From Neobacillus ginsengisoli (GTDB lineage Bacteria; Bacillota; Bacilli; Bacillales_B; DSM-18226), in assembly GCF_030813055.1 (NCBI RefSeq), contig NZ_JAUSTW010000009.1:124001-188000 (forward strand): a stretch of 64,000 bases of DNA, given 5' to 3'. The first letter of the stretch is position 1; the number at the start of each line of letters is the position of its first letter. The notes below the pieces were generated by a model that ran no database searches, had not been told where the DNA came from, and saw only the letters and a program-made list of their open reading frames with translations. The position numbers and the translations under genes are program-made. Positions 27,033-37,471 of the stretch are shown one piece after another.

Positions 27033-27078
27033 AAAAAAGCAATGCGAGTACATCTTTAGGTACCTGCATTGCTTTCTT
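27033..27078 (-). terminator. Terminator of the tryptophan-catabolic cluster (after trpB)
   Basis: AAAGCAATGC...GCATTGCTTT stem extended by paired GTAC blocks, followed on the minus strand by T6. It closes the cluster that ends with trpB. Confidence 0.9.
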
Positions 27079-27220
27079 AATTTACCTTTTTTATATTTTG
27101 ACGACATTTAGGATAATAGTTTATGAATAGCATTAACTAATAGTCAGTTAGTATAAAATTCCTTTTTAAATCAGGAATAATGACCTGGGATGAAATCCCA
27201 TAACTCGACTGTTTCTTAAT

Positions 27221-28387
27221 TTAATTAGATGTTAACATTTTAAATACTTGCTCTACATCTTTATCGCCTCTACCTGATAAGTTGACAATAATCACATCAT
27301 CTTTTTCTAATTCAGCAGCGAGTTTCATTGCATGAGCGATCGCATGGGAGCTTTCTAACGCCGGAATAATTCCTTCTAATTTAGATAAGGTTTGGAAAGC
27401 TTCAAGTGCTTCTTTTCCAGAAACAGTCACATATTCGGCTCTGCCGCTTGTTTTTAACAAACTGTGCTCCGGACCAACGCCAGGATAATCCAAACCTGCT
27501 GCTATCGAGTAAGTTGGCTTCGGATTGCCCTCTTCATCTAATAAAGTTAAACATTTAAAGCCATGAATCACAGCAGGAATGCCTTCAGTTAGCGTTGGTG
27601 CTTCAGTGGGTTCTACTCCAACTAATCTAACAGATGGATCATCAATATAATGGGCAAAAGCTCCGATGGCGTTGCTGCCTCCACCGACACAAGCAACTAC
27701 CGCAGCAGGTAATTTCCCTTCTTTATGTAAAATTTGTCGTTTGGATTCCTCACTAATAACAGATTGGAAATGTTTAACGATGGTCGGAAACGGATGGGGA
27801 CCGACAGCAGATCCTAACAGATAAAAGGTATCTTTATAGTTACGTACTAGATCATTAAGCGCTTCATCAACAGCCTCTTTTAATCTGCCTTGACCTTTCT
27901 CAACCGGAATAACTTTTGCCCCGAGTAATTCCATTCGAAACACATTTAATGCCTGTCGTTCGGTATCTAATTTACCCATGTAAATGATGCACTCCATCCC
28001 AAACATTGCACAAGCAGTTGCCGTCGCAACACCATGTTGTCCTGCACCCGTTTCTGCAATAACACGCTTTGCCCCCATGCGTTTTGCAAGTAAAATTTGT
28101 CCAATCGCATTGTTGATTTTATGGGCACCGGTATGGTTTAAATCTTCACGCTTTAGATAAATCTTTGCCCCGCCTATTTTTTCACTTACATTTTTCGCCA
28201 GGGTAAGCGGATTCTCACGTCCAATGTATTCTTTTAGATAAAATTGAAATTCTTCTACAAACTCGGGATCATCTTTATAGCGGTTAAACTGTTCTTCCAG
28301 AGTATCCAACACTTCTTGTAAATCTTCAGGAACGTAGCTCCCGCCAAATTCTCCGTAAAATCCTTTTTCAACTATACTTTTGCTCAT
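27221..28387 (-). CDS. trpB: Tryptophan synthase beta chain, orphan copy
   Basis: 388 residues, full length; ATG with AGGAG upstream. All active-site elements are present: PLP lysine in [10 protein letters not shown], catalytic Glu in [14 protein letters not shown], phosphate loop GGGSNAIG and SGRGDKD at the C-terminus. It is a normal TrpB1-type chain, not the long TrpB2. It joins indole and serine to tryptophan. No trpA or other biosynthetic trp gene is present; instead it follows tryptophan 2,3-dioxygenase. An extended -10 in front gives it its own promoter. It may salvage free indole into the catabolic route (inference). Confidence 0.92.
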   Translation of the reverse strand: MSKSIVEKGFYGEFGGSYVPEDLQEVLDTLEEQFNRYKDDPEFVEEFQFYLKEYIGRENPLTLAKNVSEKIGGAKIYLKREDLNHTGAHKINNAIGQILLAKRMGAKRVIAETGAGQHGVATATACAMFGMECIIYMGKLDTERQALNVFRMELLGAKVIPVEKGQGRLKEAVDEALNDLVRNYKDTFYLLGSAVGPHPFPTIVKHFQSVISEESKRQILHKEGKLPAAVVACVGGGSNAIGAFAHYIDDPSVRLVGVEPTEAPTLTEGIPAVIHGFKCLTLLDEEGNPKPTYSIAAGLDYPGVGPEHSLLKTSGRAEYVTVSGKEALEAFQTLSKLEGIIPALESSHAIAHAMKLAAELEKDDVIIVNLSGRGDKDVEQVFKMLTSN

Positions 28388-28422
28388 CCTGTACCCATCT
28401 CCTTATAAAGTATTTTTCTATT

Positions 28423-28431
28423 ATTATAACA
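28423..28431 (-). promoter_or_regulatory. Extended -10 promoter of trpB
   Basis: TG-T-TATAAT on the minus strand, about 36 bases before the trpB ATG, with no terminator between kynA and trpB. trpB can thus be read from the operon and from its own start. Confidence 0.55.
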
Positions 28432-28481
28432 AATACAGTCAGCACCAGAAAGAAAATTAAGAATATTCATATAAATGCATC

Positions 28482-29330
28482 TTATAATTTCGTTCGAAGA
28501 CTCCATAATTCCGGGAAAAATTGCTGGTCTAGCACTCTTTTTAAATAGGTCACCCCTGAAGAACCACCTGTTCCTGTTTTATGACCAATGATTCTTTCCA
28601 CTGTACTCATATGATTAAAACGCCACAATTGCTGTTGATTGCCAATATCAACTAACTTTTCTGCCAATTCATATAAATCCCAATATTTTTCGACATTTCG
28701 GTATACAGTAAGCCATGCATCTTCTACACTAGCATTTGGTTCATAGTTTTTTGATAAATCCCGATTAAGGACCTCCAGATCAACAGGTATTCCGCGCGCA
28801 GCAAGAGCATGAATGGCTGCATCGTAAATACTTGGTTTTTGAAGGGCCTCCAGCATTTTTTCGTATAGTTCTGTTTGATGTTGATAGACTGCTAATGTAT
28901 GAACATTTTTGTTTCCTAATGCAAATTCAATCAAACGGTTCTGATAAGACTGGAAACCGGAAGATTGACCCAGTTTGTCCCTAAACTCCAAGTATTCTGA
29001 AGGCGTCAAAGTGGAAAGAACACTCCAGGACTGAATCAATTGCTGCTGAATTCTCGAAACACGCGACAGGATTTTAAACGATGGTTCCAAATCGTTACGG
29101 CGTATAGATTCGATAGCCGCTGTCAATTCATGGATAATTAATTTCATCCATAATTCACTTGCTTGATGGATAATGATAAATAACATTTCATCATGGTGAC
29201 CCGATAACCGATGTTGACTAGATAAAATCTTATCAAGATGAAGATAATCTCCGTATGACATCGCTTTTTGGAAATCGGTTTGAATGTCACTCTCTAGTCC
29301 TGAGTTTGTATTTTTTTCGTGTGTATTCAT
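28482..29330 (-). CDS. kynA: Tryptophan 2,3-dioxygenase
   Basis: 282 residues, near the family length; ATG with GGGGTGGGG upstream. It opens the indole ring of tryptophan to N-formylkynurenine using haem and O2. Visible hallmarks: [36 protein letters not shown] (distal-side His and substrate residues), [21 protein letters not shown], and near the C-terminus [23 protein letters not shown] with the haem-ligand His in RIIGHKTG. It lies between the permease and trpB. A formamidase gene for the next step is absent from this window. Confidence 0.95.
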   Translation of the reverse strand: MNTHEKNTNSGLESDIQTDFQKAMSYGDYLHLDKILSSQHRLSGHHDEMLFIIIHQASELWMKLIIHELTAAIESIRRNDLEPSFKILSRVSRIQQQLIQSWSVLSTLTPSEYLEFRDKLGQSSGFQSYQNRLIEFALGNKNVHTLAVYQHQTELYEKMLEALQKPSIYDAAIHALAARGIPVDLEVLNRDLSKNYEPNASVEDAWLTVYRNVEKYWDLYELAEKLVDIGNQQQLWRFNHMSTVERIIGHKTGTGGSSGVTYLKRVLDQQFFPELWSLRTKL

Positions 29331-29402
29331 GTTATATCCCCACCCCGTTATTTATAGTTATCTTTTATAAGAATATTCAATTCATCTAAGACTCGCAATC
29401 TA

Positions 29403-30833
29403 CTAATATATATTCTCTTTTAATTCATCATTTGATTCTTTTACAGGAATTTGATTGGTCTTTCTTTTTTTAAGAATATAATATGCTGCAGTTAAAAATA
29501 GTAGCCAGGGAATACCGAATTGAAGCATGATTTTAAAAGGTGTAAACCAGGTGGTGATTATTAAACTCAATAAAAGTATGGCTCCTGCAATCGTTAAATA
29601 TGGAAAACCAAGCATTTTAACAGGTAATTTCCGGCCTCCTGACCTCTCCCACTTTCTTCTGAAAAATAAATGGGAAACGAACACCATAAACCAAGTGAAG
29701 ATAGCACCGAACATGGATATTCCCATCATAAATGCATACGACGAATCAGGTAATAAGGCATTTACCAAAGCAGCAAGAAAAATTCCTAGAGTAGAAATGG
29801 CAAGAGCCCTTAGCGGAACACCTTTTTTGCTTAATTGCCCTAAAAATGCTGGTGCATAATTTCCTCGTGATAGTGAAAACATCATTCTAGTAGAAGCATA
29901 CAATTGACTATTCATCGATGACAGCGCGGCAGTTAAGATAATAAAATTCATGATTCCGGATGCACCAGGAATATTCAGGAGCCCCATTACTTTTACGAAA
30001 GGACTTTCATCAATTCCCGCAGATTTCCAAGGAACAATCATTAACATGATGCCAATAGTCAAAATATAAAAGGTGGATAAACGGAAAACTGTTGCCTTCA
30101 ATGCTTTTGGCACTGCAACATCCGGGTCCTTCGCTTCACCAGCTGTAACCGCTATCAATTCTGTTCCTAAAAAGCTAAATAGAGAAATAAAGATTGCCAC
30201 CCACATACCCCACCAACCGAACGGTAAAAAACCTCTGTCATTCACTAGGTTTTTTGGTCCCATATTTGGCTGATCAGAACCTCCAAATACTACATAGGAT
30301 CCTAAGAGAATGAAACCAACGATGGCACTTATTTTAATCATAGAGAACCAATACTCAAATGTTCCAAAAGCATTTACGCTTGTGGCATTTACATAAATCA
30401 GTACTGCCGCGAACAATAAGATCCAAACGATACCAGGCACATGCGGAAACCAATACTTCATATAAACGGCAATTGCACTTACCTCTACGCCAACAGCAAG
30501 AACGTTTGCGATCCAATAGGAATACCGCACAAGATAGCCAGCGAAGGGGCTGACATATTTTTCAGCGATGGTGCCAAAAGAACCTGAAGTTGGGTGAGCA
30601 ACTGTCATTTCAGATAAACACCCCATTAACAGTAAGACGATAAACGCTCCAATCCCATAACTGAGTATGACACCTGGACCTGCTGTATTTATAGCCATGC
30701 CACTTCCAAGGAAAAGGCCTGTTCCAATTGCACACCCCATGGCAATCATGGAAAGCTGATTGGTTTTTAAAGCACGCTTCAATCCCTTTTCTGTTGTATT
30801 CCCACTATTCAAATGAGTATTTTTGTTCTCCAT
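29403..30833 (-). CDS. Amino acid permease (APC superfamily), probably for tryptophan/kynurenine-type substrates
   Basis: 476 residues, twelve membrane helices; ATG with GGGGAGG upstream. N-terminal LKRALKTNQLSMIAMGCAIGTGLFLGSG is the hallmark of AAT-type permeases, with the substrate backbone-binding GTGLF motif. EAKDPDVAVPKALK and the long LFFRRKWERSGG loop also match. It couples uptake of an amino acid to protons. Its place between kynureninase and tryptophan dioxygenase, with short spacers, implies an aromatic amino acid substrate; that specificity is inference from context. Confidence 0.88.
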   Translation of the reverse strand: MENKNTHLNSGNTTEKGLKRALKTNQLSMIAMGCAIGTGLFLGSGMAINTAGPGVILSYGIGAFIVLLLMGCLSEMTVAHPTSGSFGTIAEKYVSPFAGYLVRYSYWIANVLAVGVEVSAIAVYMKYWFPHVPGIVWILLFAAVLIYVNATSVNAFGTFEYWFSMIKISAIVGFILLGSYVVFGGSDQPNMGPKNLVNDRGFLPFGWWGMWVAIFISLFSFLGTELIAVTAGEAKDPDVAVPKALKATVFRLSTFYILTIGIMLMIVPWKSAGIDESPFVKVMGLLNIPGASGIMNFIILTAALSSMNSQLYASTRMMFSLSRGNYAPAFLGQLSKKGVPLRALAISTLGIFLAALVNALLPDSSYAFMMGISMFGAIFTWFMVFVSHLFFRRKWERSGGRKLPVKMLGFPYLTIAGAILLLSLIITTWFTPFKIMLQFGIPWLLFLTAAYYILKKRKTNQIPVKESNDELKENIY

Positions 30834-30847
30834 ATAATTCCTCCCCT

Positions 30848-32119
30848 TTAGGCTACAACTTCGCGTTCATTTTCAAACTTTTCATATTGTTTTTCTCCCA
30901 TAATTTTCTTAAGTATTTGCACCACTTGCCACACCTCTGAATAAGAGGTATAAAGCGCAACTGGAGCAAGTCGGATGATGTTTGGTGCACGGAAATCCGG
31001 GATGACACCATTTTCTTTCAATGCTTTGCAGATACGTGCAGCTTCTTTATGCTCTAAACTTATATGACCTCCACGGCGCTTATCTTCAATAGGGTTTCCA
31101 ATACTGAATCCCATGTCTGACAGCTCATGATCCACCAAGTCCATTAAATATTGATTAATTTTTAAAGACTTTGCACGAATATTTTCTATCCCTGCTTCTT
31201 CAAAAATCTCTAAAGCTCCAAGTAATGGTGCAAGACTCAAAACATGTGGTGTCCCGATTTGAAATGCACCGACAGTTTCAGAAGGGGTTAACGTATGCTC
31301 CATATCAAATTGTTTCTCTTTTTTAGATCCAAACCAGCCAGCAAGGCCAGGAAATGTGCCAAAATGTTTTCTATTTACATATAAACCACCAACACTACCG
31401 GGACCACCATTTAAATGTTTATAATTGCACCAATACGCAAAATCAATACCCCATTCACTAAATGAATGAGGAATCGCACCAATGGAATGACATCCATCAA
31501 ATCCAATTAAAATCCCTCTTTTGTTCGCTTCTGCCGTTAATCGCTTCATGTCCAGGATTTGGCCGCTCCGATAGAGTACAGTTGGCAAAATGATGAGAGC
31601 AATTTCATCGGTCATCGCTTCAATAATGTCTTCTTCTTCTAAAAAACGACCATCTCGGCTTTTTACCCGTATAAGATACGTATCCGGGTCATATCCACGA
31701 ATGTGTAACTGGCTTTGAAGGGCATAAATATCAGAAGGAAAGGTTAATTCATCTGCTAAAATTTTTGTCCGCTTGCCTTCAGGCTTATAAAAAGTAGCCA
31801 CAAGCTGATGCAAATTTACTGTTGTTGAACCAGTTACGATTACTTCCTCAGCTGAAGCTCCCACTAAAGGCGCCATCATTTCTCCTAGCTTTTCCGATAA
31901 AAAAAACCATGGATGTTTCCCCTTTGTCCAGCCATCAATGCCATGTTCTTTCCAATCATTTAAAGATTCCAATAGAGTCCGTTCCGCTCTTTTCGATAAC
32001 AGCCCTAATGAGTTACCATCCATATAAATGGAATTCGGTTTTGTGTAAAATTCATCTCGAAATCTGTTAAGTCTATCTTTTTTGTCCAGTTGTTCTGCAT
32101 AGTCTAATGTTAAAAGCAT
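30848..32119 (-). CDS. kynU: Kynureninase
   Basis: 423 residues from the ATG at 32117-32119 (GAGGAGGATAAGA upstream); the frame runs to 32197 without a better site. PLP enzyme of fold type [11 protein letters not shown] near the start, [29 protein letters not shown] with the PLP aspartate, and the Schiff-base lysine in [15 protein letters not shown]. It splits kynurenine (or 3-hydroxykynurenine) into anthranilate (or 3-hydroxyanthranilate) and alanine. Upstream and downstream genes then degrade the aromatic product. Confidence 0.95.
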   Translation of the reverse strand: MLLTLDYAEQLDKKDRLNRFRDEFYTKPNSIYMDGNSLGLLSKRAERTLLESLNDWKEHGIDGWTKGKHPWFFLSEKLGEMMAPLVGASAEEVIVTGSTTVNLHQLVATFYKPEGKRTKILADELTFPSDIYALQSQLHIRGYDPDTYLIRVKSRDGRFLEEEDIIEAMTDEIALIILPTVLYRSGQILDMKRLTAEANKRGILIGFDGCHSIGAIPHSFSEWGIDFAYWCNYKHLNGGPGSVGGLYVNRKHFGTFPGLAGWFGSKKEKQFDMEHTLTPSETVGAFQIGTPHVLSLAPLLGALEIFEEAGIENIRAKSLKINQYLMDLVDHELSDMGFSIGNPIEDKRRGGHISLEHKEAARICKALKENGVIPDFRAPNIIRLAPVALYTSYSEVWQVVQILKKIMGEKQYEKFENEREVVA

Positions 32120-32171
32120 TCTTATCCTCCTCTTTCCTTCATTATCCATTTTGTGATTTCCTCCAGCTTTC

Positions 32172-32963
32172 CTATGGTTTGCAGGAGAATGATACACTCC
32201 CTAGTTCAGCAAACTGAGCTACAATCGTATCACCTGGCTGAAAGCTAATTGCTTCTGATATCGCACCGCTAAGTACGATATCACCTTTCTTTAAGCCTCG
32301 TCCTGTTTCTCCCAGTTTGTTTACAGCCCATGCAACTGCAGTAGCGGGATGTCCTAAAACCGCAGCACTGGTCCCAACAGTAACTACCTCTGAGTTTTTT
32401 GACAAGTATACGCCAATTTCCTTTAGGTCAAGAGCCTCCGGCGATACCCATTTGTTGCCTACAATGAATTTAGAGGAAGAACAGTTATCAGCAACAACAT
32501 CAGCAAGAGTAAACTTAAAATCTAAATAGCGGCTATCAATAATCTCGATGGCAGGTGCTATATATTTCGTAACAGCTAAAATATCATCGGCAGTAACGGA
32601 TGTCCCTTGGATGTCTTCATCAATCAAAAAAGCAATTTCAGGTTCTGCTTTTGGATGGATGAAACCGCCAAATGGAATCGGTTCCCATTCAGGAGAGAGC
32701 ATATCGTCCAATAAATAACCGTAGATTGCTTCATGTACACCCATCATCTCCTGTTTCGCCTTACTTGTTAATCCGAGTTTAACCCCAACTCGGCGAAGAC
32801 CCTCCTTTTCTTTCCGCTCAATTAATTTTTCTTGTATTTCATACGCTTGCTCAACCGTTAAAGATGGGTAACGAGTGGTAATTTTTTCGACCTCTCGTTT
32901 TTCCTTTTCTGCTGTTAACAGGCACTCTACAATTTCTTGCTCCGTTCCTTGTATTAGTGTCAT
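32172..32963 (-). CDS. 4-Oxalocrotonate decarboxylase (FAH/hydratase family)
   Basis: 263 residues from the ATG at 32961-32963 with GGAGG upstream. It is a paralogue of the next upstream gene. The words [36 protein letters not shown] and [29 protein letters not shown] match DmpH/XylI-type decarboxylases more closely than hydratases. The expected step is 4-oxalocrotonate to 2-hydroxypenta-2,4-dienoate plus CO2, in a metal-dependent reaction (acidic ligands in EPEIAF). In meta-cleavage pathways decarboxylase and hydratase form a complex, consistent with the adjacent paralogues. The assignment of which is which rests on motif similarity recalled from memory. Confidence 0.82.
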   Translation of the reverse strand: MTLIQGTEQEIVECLLTAEKEKREVEKITTRYPSLTVEQAYEIQEKLIERKEKEGLRRVGVKLGLTSKAKQEMMGVHEAIYGYLLDDMLSPEWEPIPFGGFIHPKAEPEIAFLIDEDIQGTSVTADDILAVTKYIAPAIEIIDSRYLDFKFTLADVVADNCSSSKFIVGNKWVSPEALDLKEIGVYLSKNSEVVTVGTSAAVLGHPATAVAWAVNKLGETGRGLKKGDIVLSGAISEAISFQPGDTIVAQFAELGSVSFSCKP

Positions 32964-33058
32964 AAATTGAACCTCCATTTTTCACTTTTTCCTTTAATTA
33001 GAATTTTCCCACGACTAGCATACAGCTGCTTTTATCTTTTTCTTAGAGAATTCCTCTT

Positions 33059-33838
33059 TTACTCGAATGTAACGGAGACAGTACCCAAATGGCCAAAATG
33101 GGCGGAAATTGTATCCCCTTCATTTACACTAATTGCACAGGAAAGTGCACCGGGAAGAATTAACTCACCTGCTTTGAGGTGAATGCCAAATTCATGCAGT
33201 TTATTCGCTAACCAGGCAACGGCTTGTGCAGGGTGTCCAAGAGCAGCAGCTCCAGCCCCTGTGCCCACAAGCTCATCATTTTTATAAAAAAGCATGCCTT
33301 GGGATCGCAAATCAAAGCCTTCAATTGTGCTAAGCTTATTCCCGATCACAACCCTGGCAGATGAGCCATTGTCAGCCACTGTATCGACCAATTTAATTTT
33401 CCAATCAGTTATACGGCTATCAATAATCTCAATTGTTGGCACTACATATTTCGTAGCCATTAACACATCTAAATAATTCACATTAGGACCTACTAGGTCT
33501 CGTTCAAGGATAAACCCAATTTCCGCCTCAACCTTCGGACTAATGAAATCACTTATTTTCACTTTTTCACCATCTGCTACTTTCATATAATCTAAAAGGT
33601 GGCCGTAATCCGGTTCATCAACGCCAAGCATTTGTTGCATCGCTGCACTTGTCAGTCCTACTTTTTTCCCAATCACCTCGTGCCCTTCTCTTATCTTATT
33701 ATCAATCACTTCGAGCTGAATTTGGTATGCATCACTTACACTCAATTCAGAATAGCGCTCTGTTAGAGGGGCAACGGAATATTGATGACTTTCCGCATCT
33801 ATTAATTCTTTCGCGATCGATTCTACTAAAGTTTTCAT
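33059..33838 (-). CDS. 2-Hydroxypenta-2,4-dienoate (2-oxopent-4-enoate) hydratase
   Basis: 259 residues. The sequence follows DmpE/XylJ/MhpD hydratases: VIGKKVGLTSAAMQQMLGVDEPDYGHLLDYM, VEAEIGFIL, RITDWKIKLVDTVADNGSSARVVIG and GTGAGAAALGHPAQAVAWLANKLHEFGIHLKAGE. It adds water to the dienoate made by the decarboxylase, giving 4-hydroxy-2-oxovalerate. The aldolase and acylating acetaldehyde dehydrogenase that would follow are not in the window and must be elsewhere. Confidence 0.85.
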   Translation of the reverse strand: MKTLVESIAKELIDAESHQYSVAPLTERYSELSVSDAYQIQLEVIDNKIREGHEVIGKKVGLTSAAMQQMLGVDEPDYGHLLDYMKVADGEKVKISDFISPKVEAEIGFILERDLVGPNVNYLDVLMATKYVVPTIEIIDSRITDWKIKLVDTVADNGSSARVVIGNKLSTIEGFDLRSQGMLFYKNDELVGTGAGAAALGHPAQAVAWLANKLHEFGIHLKAGELILPGALSCAISVNEGDTISAHFGHLGTVSVTFE

Positions 33839-33908
33839 TTTCCAACACCTACCTTAGCTATATTCATAGATAAAAAGTGGCCAAAAAGCCACCTATTCAC
33901 TTTCCATC

Positions 33909-35375
33909 TTATAATTTCATTGTAATGGTTTTGGCTTCAGTATAAAACTCAAAACTATGACGTCCGCCTTCTCTTCCTATACCACTTGCCTTAGAACCGC
34001 CAAATGGAGTTCTTAAATCCCGATAATACCAGCAATTGATCCAGAATAACCCTGAATTGATTTGAGAAGCGACACGATGAGCACGCCTTAAGTCATTGGA
34101 CCAAACTACACCTGCCAAACCATAAATTGAGTCGTTCGCAATCTGAATTGCTTCCTCTTCCGTTTTAAATGGAATGACAACTAAAACAGGGCCAAAAATT
34201 TCTTCCTGCGCTACTCTCATTTTATTATTGACATCATAAAGCACGGTTGGCTCGTAAAAGTTACCTTGAGATAATCCTTCCACACGTTTACCACCAATAG
34301 CAAGTTTTGCACCTTCAGAAATTCCAATTTGCACATAATTGTCAACGGTTTCTAAATGACTTTTTGAAATAAGCGCACCCATATCCGTATTTTCATCCAA
34401 TGGGTCGCCTACCTTGATGTTCTTAACGGAAGAGACAAATTTTTCTAGGAATTTTTCATAGACAGTTTCTTGGACTAACAATCGTGAGCCTGCTAGACAA
34501 ATTTCTCCTTGATTTCGAAAAACCGCTTCAATTGAGCCTGCTACGGCTTCATCTAGGTCTGCATCCTCAAACACGATATTGGCTGATTTTCCACCTAATT
34601 CTAATGATACAGGTATTAACTGTGATGCTGCATTTCTCATAACTGTTTTACCTGTTGAGCTTTCGCCAACAAAAGAAATCCTGCGAACGTTTGGATGGGT
34701 AGTCATCGCAGTACCCACAGTTCCACCTGGTCCTGTAAGGATATTCAACACGCCCGGCGGTAATCCTGCTTCGTTGGCAATTTCACCTAACATAACCGCA
34801 CTTAGCGGTGTATAGGATGCTGGCTTTACAATCACCGTGTTACCAGCTGCTAAGGCAGCAGAAGCTTTCCAGGTCATTTGCATGAACGGCAAATTCCAAG
34901 GAATGATTAAACTCGTTACACCTGCAGGAGCATATTTTGTATAGCTCATATGTTTGGATTGCTCGTAATGCTCATGATTGATATATTTCGCCATTTCTGC
35001 GAAGAAACGTAAATTTGATGCTGCTCTAGGAATATCAAAATCTCTGCTTTCTTTTATGGGCTTTCCCACATCTAATGTCTCGATTAGTGCTAACTCATCA
35101 ACCCGTTCCATTACAAGGTCGGACATTCGGCAGAGAATCCTTGCTCTCACTTCGACTGGCATTTTACTCCAAATGCCGTTTTCGTAGGTTCGATGTGCAA
35201 CTTGAATCGCTCTTTCAACATCTTGCCCACTGGCACTAGCGACAGCAGCTAACTTTTGATTCGTTGCTGGATTAATGGTATCAAAGGTCTCACCGGACAC
35301 TGCGTTTACATATTCTCCATTGATAAACAGCTTTGCATCGTTAATTTTAAGTTGTTTCTCAATCACCTTGTTCAT
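33909..35375 (-). CDS. Aldehyde dehydrogenase, probably 2-aminomuconate-6-semialdehyde dehydrogenase
   Basis: 488 residues from the ATG at 35373-35375 (an ATG four codons earlier at 35387 is also possible). All ALDH elements are present: PWNLPF, NAD-binding FVGESSTGKTVM, catalytic Glu259 in LELGGKSAN and catalytic Cys293 in RNQGEICLAGSR. It closely follows the hydroxymuconic/aminomuconic semialdehyde dehydrogenase plan. In this cluster its substrate should be 2-aminomuconate semialdehyde from ACMSD. The start overlaps the end of the RidA gene, indicating translational coupling. Confidence 0.87.
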   Translation of the reverse strand: MNKVIEKQLKINDAKLFINGEYVNAVSGETFDTINPATNQKLAAVASASGQDVERAIQVAHRTYENGIWSKMPVEVRARILCRMSDLVMERVDELALIETLDVGKPIKESRDFDIPRAASNLRFFAEMAKYINHEHYEQSKHMSYTKYAPAGVTSLIIPWNLPFMQMTWKASAALAAGNTVIVKPASYTPLSAVMLGEIANEAGLPPGVLNILTGPGGTVGTAMTTHPNVRRISFVGESSTGKTVMRNAASQLIPVSLELGGKSANIVFEDADLDEAVAGSIEAVFRNQGEICLAGSRLLVQETVYEKFLEKFVSSVKNIKVGDPLDENTDMGALISKSHLETVDNYVQIGISEGAKLAIGGKRVEGLSQGNFYEPTVLYDVNNKMRVAQEEIFGPVLVVIPFKTEEEAIQIANDSIYGLAGVVWSNDLRRAHRVASQINSGLFWINCWYYRDLRTPFGGSKASGIGREGGRHSFEFYTEAKTITMKL

Positions 35376-35844
35376 TTGCTTCACCATCCTCAACCTCTAA
35401 AATCATCTCAACCTCGACAGCGTTATTGTTTGGCAGCTGTGCCATTCCTACCGCCGATCTTCCATGCTTACCTCTTTCACCAAACACCTCAACCAACAAA
35501 TCAGAGGAGCCATTCATTACTTTCGGCTGGTCTGTAAAGTCAGGAGTTGAGTTGACAAATCCAAGAATTTTCACAATTCGCTTTACTTTGCTAAGGTCAC
35601 CGAGCTCATGTTTGACTACCGCTAAAAGATTCAACATACACTGTCTGGCTGCTTGATATCCTACTTCAAGCGAAACATCCTCTCCAAGCTTTCCACGGTA
35701 TTCATCAGTACCCTGACCAGAAGTAAAAATAAGATTCCCAGTCCGAACACAGCTTACATAATTACCGGCAGCAGGTCGAAGCGGGGGCAGATTCAATCCA
35801 AGTTCCGTTAATCTCTCTTCTGGCGTCATCACATTTTCTACCAT
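35359..35844 (-). CDS. RidA-family 2-aminomuconate deaminase
   Basis: 161 residues. YjgF/RidA fold with the conserved arginine in GRSAVGMAQLPNNNAVEVEMILE and N-terminal RPAAGNYVSCVRTGNLIFTSGQG. Ordinary RidA proteins (about 125 residues) deaminate enamines. This longer form within the pathway fits 2-aminomuconate deaminase (NbaF type), which releases ammonia and gives 4-oxalocrotonate. Between ACMSD and the aldehyde dehydrogenase it occupies the expected operon position. Confidence 0.85.
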   Translation of the reverse strand: MVENVMTPEERLTELGLNLPPLRPAAGNYVSCVRTGNLIFTSGQGTDEYRGKLGEDVSLEVGYQAARQCMLNLLAVVKHELGDLSKVKRIVKILGFVNSTPDFTDQPKVMNGSSDLLVEVFGERGKHGRSAVGMAQLPNNNAVEVEMILEVEDGEANEQGD

Positions 35845-35863
35845 TTTCTCAACTCTTTTCTTA

Positions 35864-36874
35864 CTAAATTAATTGATTAACCGGTAAATTTAAGAATCTT
35901 AATGCGTTTTCACCTAACATCGCTCGTTTCTGTGCTTCTGTTAGGGTCAAGGTATCATCAATAATTTTCCCTGGTGGAGTTTCCCGGAGTAGGAATGGGT
36001 AATCAGATCCCATAATGACTTGTTCTGCCCCAAATTTTCCCACTAGGAATTTAATATTCACAGGGCTATTGACGAGGGAATCATAGAAAAATTTCTTGGC
36101 ATAAAAACTAGGCGGTTTCTCGGTCTGACGCAAATGCGGCCAAACATTCCACCCATGATCAAGGCGAGGAAGGATATACGGTAGTGACCCGCCGCCATGA
36201 GCAAAACAAATTTTCAGTCCCGGATACTTCTCGATAACGCCGCCAAGGATTAAACTAGCAGCAGCTAAAGCCGTTTCACTTGGCATTCCAACCGTATACA
36301 TTAAGTTATGGGAGGATAACCGCTCTCTGCCCAGCGTTTCCCATGGATGAACAAAGATCGGAACATTCCATTTCTCACACATGACAAAGAAATCTGTTAA
36401 TGATTCATCGTCTAAATTTTTCCCATTTATGTTTGTGCCAATTTCAATCCCTTTTAAACCAAGCTCGTGGACACAGCGGTCCAGCTCACGAATAGCCACT
36501 TCCACATTTTGCATGGGGACCGTTCCTAAACCGATAAACTTGGTTGGATGCTGAGATACGGTCTCTGCAATAAAATCATTTTGAAATCTTGCCAACACTG
36601 CTGCTTCTTCAATTGGTGCCCAATAAGAAAACGTTACAGGAATCGGTGATAAAACCTGAAGGTCTACACTTTCTTTTTCCATATCACTTATTCGCATCGA
36701 AGGACTCCAAACCTGGTCTGTCACTTCCCGAAAAACCTTGCCAGCCACCATAATATTTGCACCACATGAGCACGTTGGCTGAAGTACAGGCCACTTGTCA
36801 TTTTGGTATTTTGTGGCAAAGTCCGGGAAATCTTCAGGGATAATATGTGTATGAAAATCTACTCGCATTTCCAT
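35864..36874 (-). CDS. 2-Amino-3-carboxymuconate-6-semialdehyde decarboxylase (ACMSD)
   Basis: 336 residues, amidohydrolase barrel. Metal ligands are visible: His8 and His10 (VDFHTHIIPE), His176 (IFVHPWE), His226 (CFAHGGGS, the catalytic His) and Asp291 (MGSDYPFLL). This is the zinc decarboxylase plan of NbaD/ACMSD. It removes CO2 from the unstable ring-cleavage product before it can cyclise to quinolinate. The ATG overlaps the end of the dioxygenase gene by 16 bp; a second ATG two codons in (36868) is equally placed. Confidence 0.9.
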   Translation of the reverse strand: MEMRVDFHTHIIPEDFPDFATKYQNDKWPVLQPTCSCGANIMVAGKVFREVTDQVWSPSMRISDMEKESVDLQVLSPIPVTFSYWAPIEEAAVLARFQNDFIAETVSQHPTKFIGLGTVPMQNVEVAIRELDRCVHELGLKGIEIGTNINGKNLDDESLTDFFVMCEKWNVPIFVHPWETLGRERLSSHNLMYTVGMPSETALAAASLILGGVIEKYPGLKICFAHGGGSLPYILPRLDHGWNVWPHLRQTEKPPSFYAKKFFYDSLVNSPVNIKFLVGKFGAEQVIMGSDYPFLLRETPPGKIIDDTLTLTEAQKRAMLGENALRFLNLPVNQLI

Positions 36875-37398
36875 TCACTCGCTTCTTGCGGCATGATATG
36901 TCCACAGCTCTTACAAGTACGAAGCTCTAAATTTCCGTTAAAGCCATTAATTGCCTCTTTCACCTGCACTTCAATATTAGTTAATTGGACGGTCACACGA
37001 TGCATTTCATGGTCACATTCATCACAGAACCAAACAAAATCCTCTAATTCACCATCAGCCCTGTCTCGTTCAATAACGATTCCGATCGTATCAGCGACTC
37101 TATGCGGAGAGTGAGGTACATTCGGTGGCAGGTGGAATACTTCTCCTTCTTTAACGGTAATCACTTCTCTTTTTCCTTTTGCATTAATAATTTCCACGTA
37201 GCAGTCGCCTTTTAATTGATAGAAGATCTCTTCAGATGGATCTACGTGAAAATCACGTCGTTTGTTCGGGCCACCGAGAATCATAAACATTAGCTCTGAA
37301 TCCTTCCAAACTACTTTATTATTTACCGGCGGCTTAAGTAATTCCTTATTTTCTTCAATAAATCCCCAAAGGTTGATTGGTTTTAAAGATTTTGTCAT
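36859..37398 (-). CDS. 3-Hydroxyanthranilate 3,4-dioxygenase
   Basis: 179 residues; ATG with AGAGGAG upstream. Cupin with iron ligands His51 and Glu57 (RRDFHVDPSEEIFYQ) and a histidine in PPNVPHSPHR (His96). Near the C-terminus a rubredoxin-like four-Cys knuckle (CDEC...CKSC) binds a second iron, as in bacterial NbaC-type enzymes. It cleaves 3-hydroxyanthranilate with O2 to 2-amino-3-carboxymuconate semialdehyde. It is the ring-opening enzyme of the cluster and is coupled to ACMSD. Confidence 0.93.
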   Translation of the reverse strand: MTKSLKPINLWGFIEENKELLKPPVNNKVVWKDSELMFMILGGPNKRRDFHVDPSEEIFYQLKGDCYVEIINAKGKREVITVKEGEVFHLPPNVPHSPHRVADTIGIVIERDRADGELEDFVWFCDECDHEMHRVTVQLTNIEVQVKEAINGFNGNLELRTCKSCGHIMPQEASEWKCE

Positions 37399-37471
37399 GA
37401 ATAATCGTCTCCTCTCAAATTTTGTTTTCCTTTTGAACTAGATGTTGGAGTTCCCCCCACAATCCATATGT

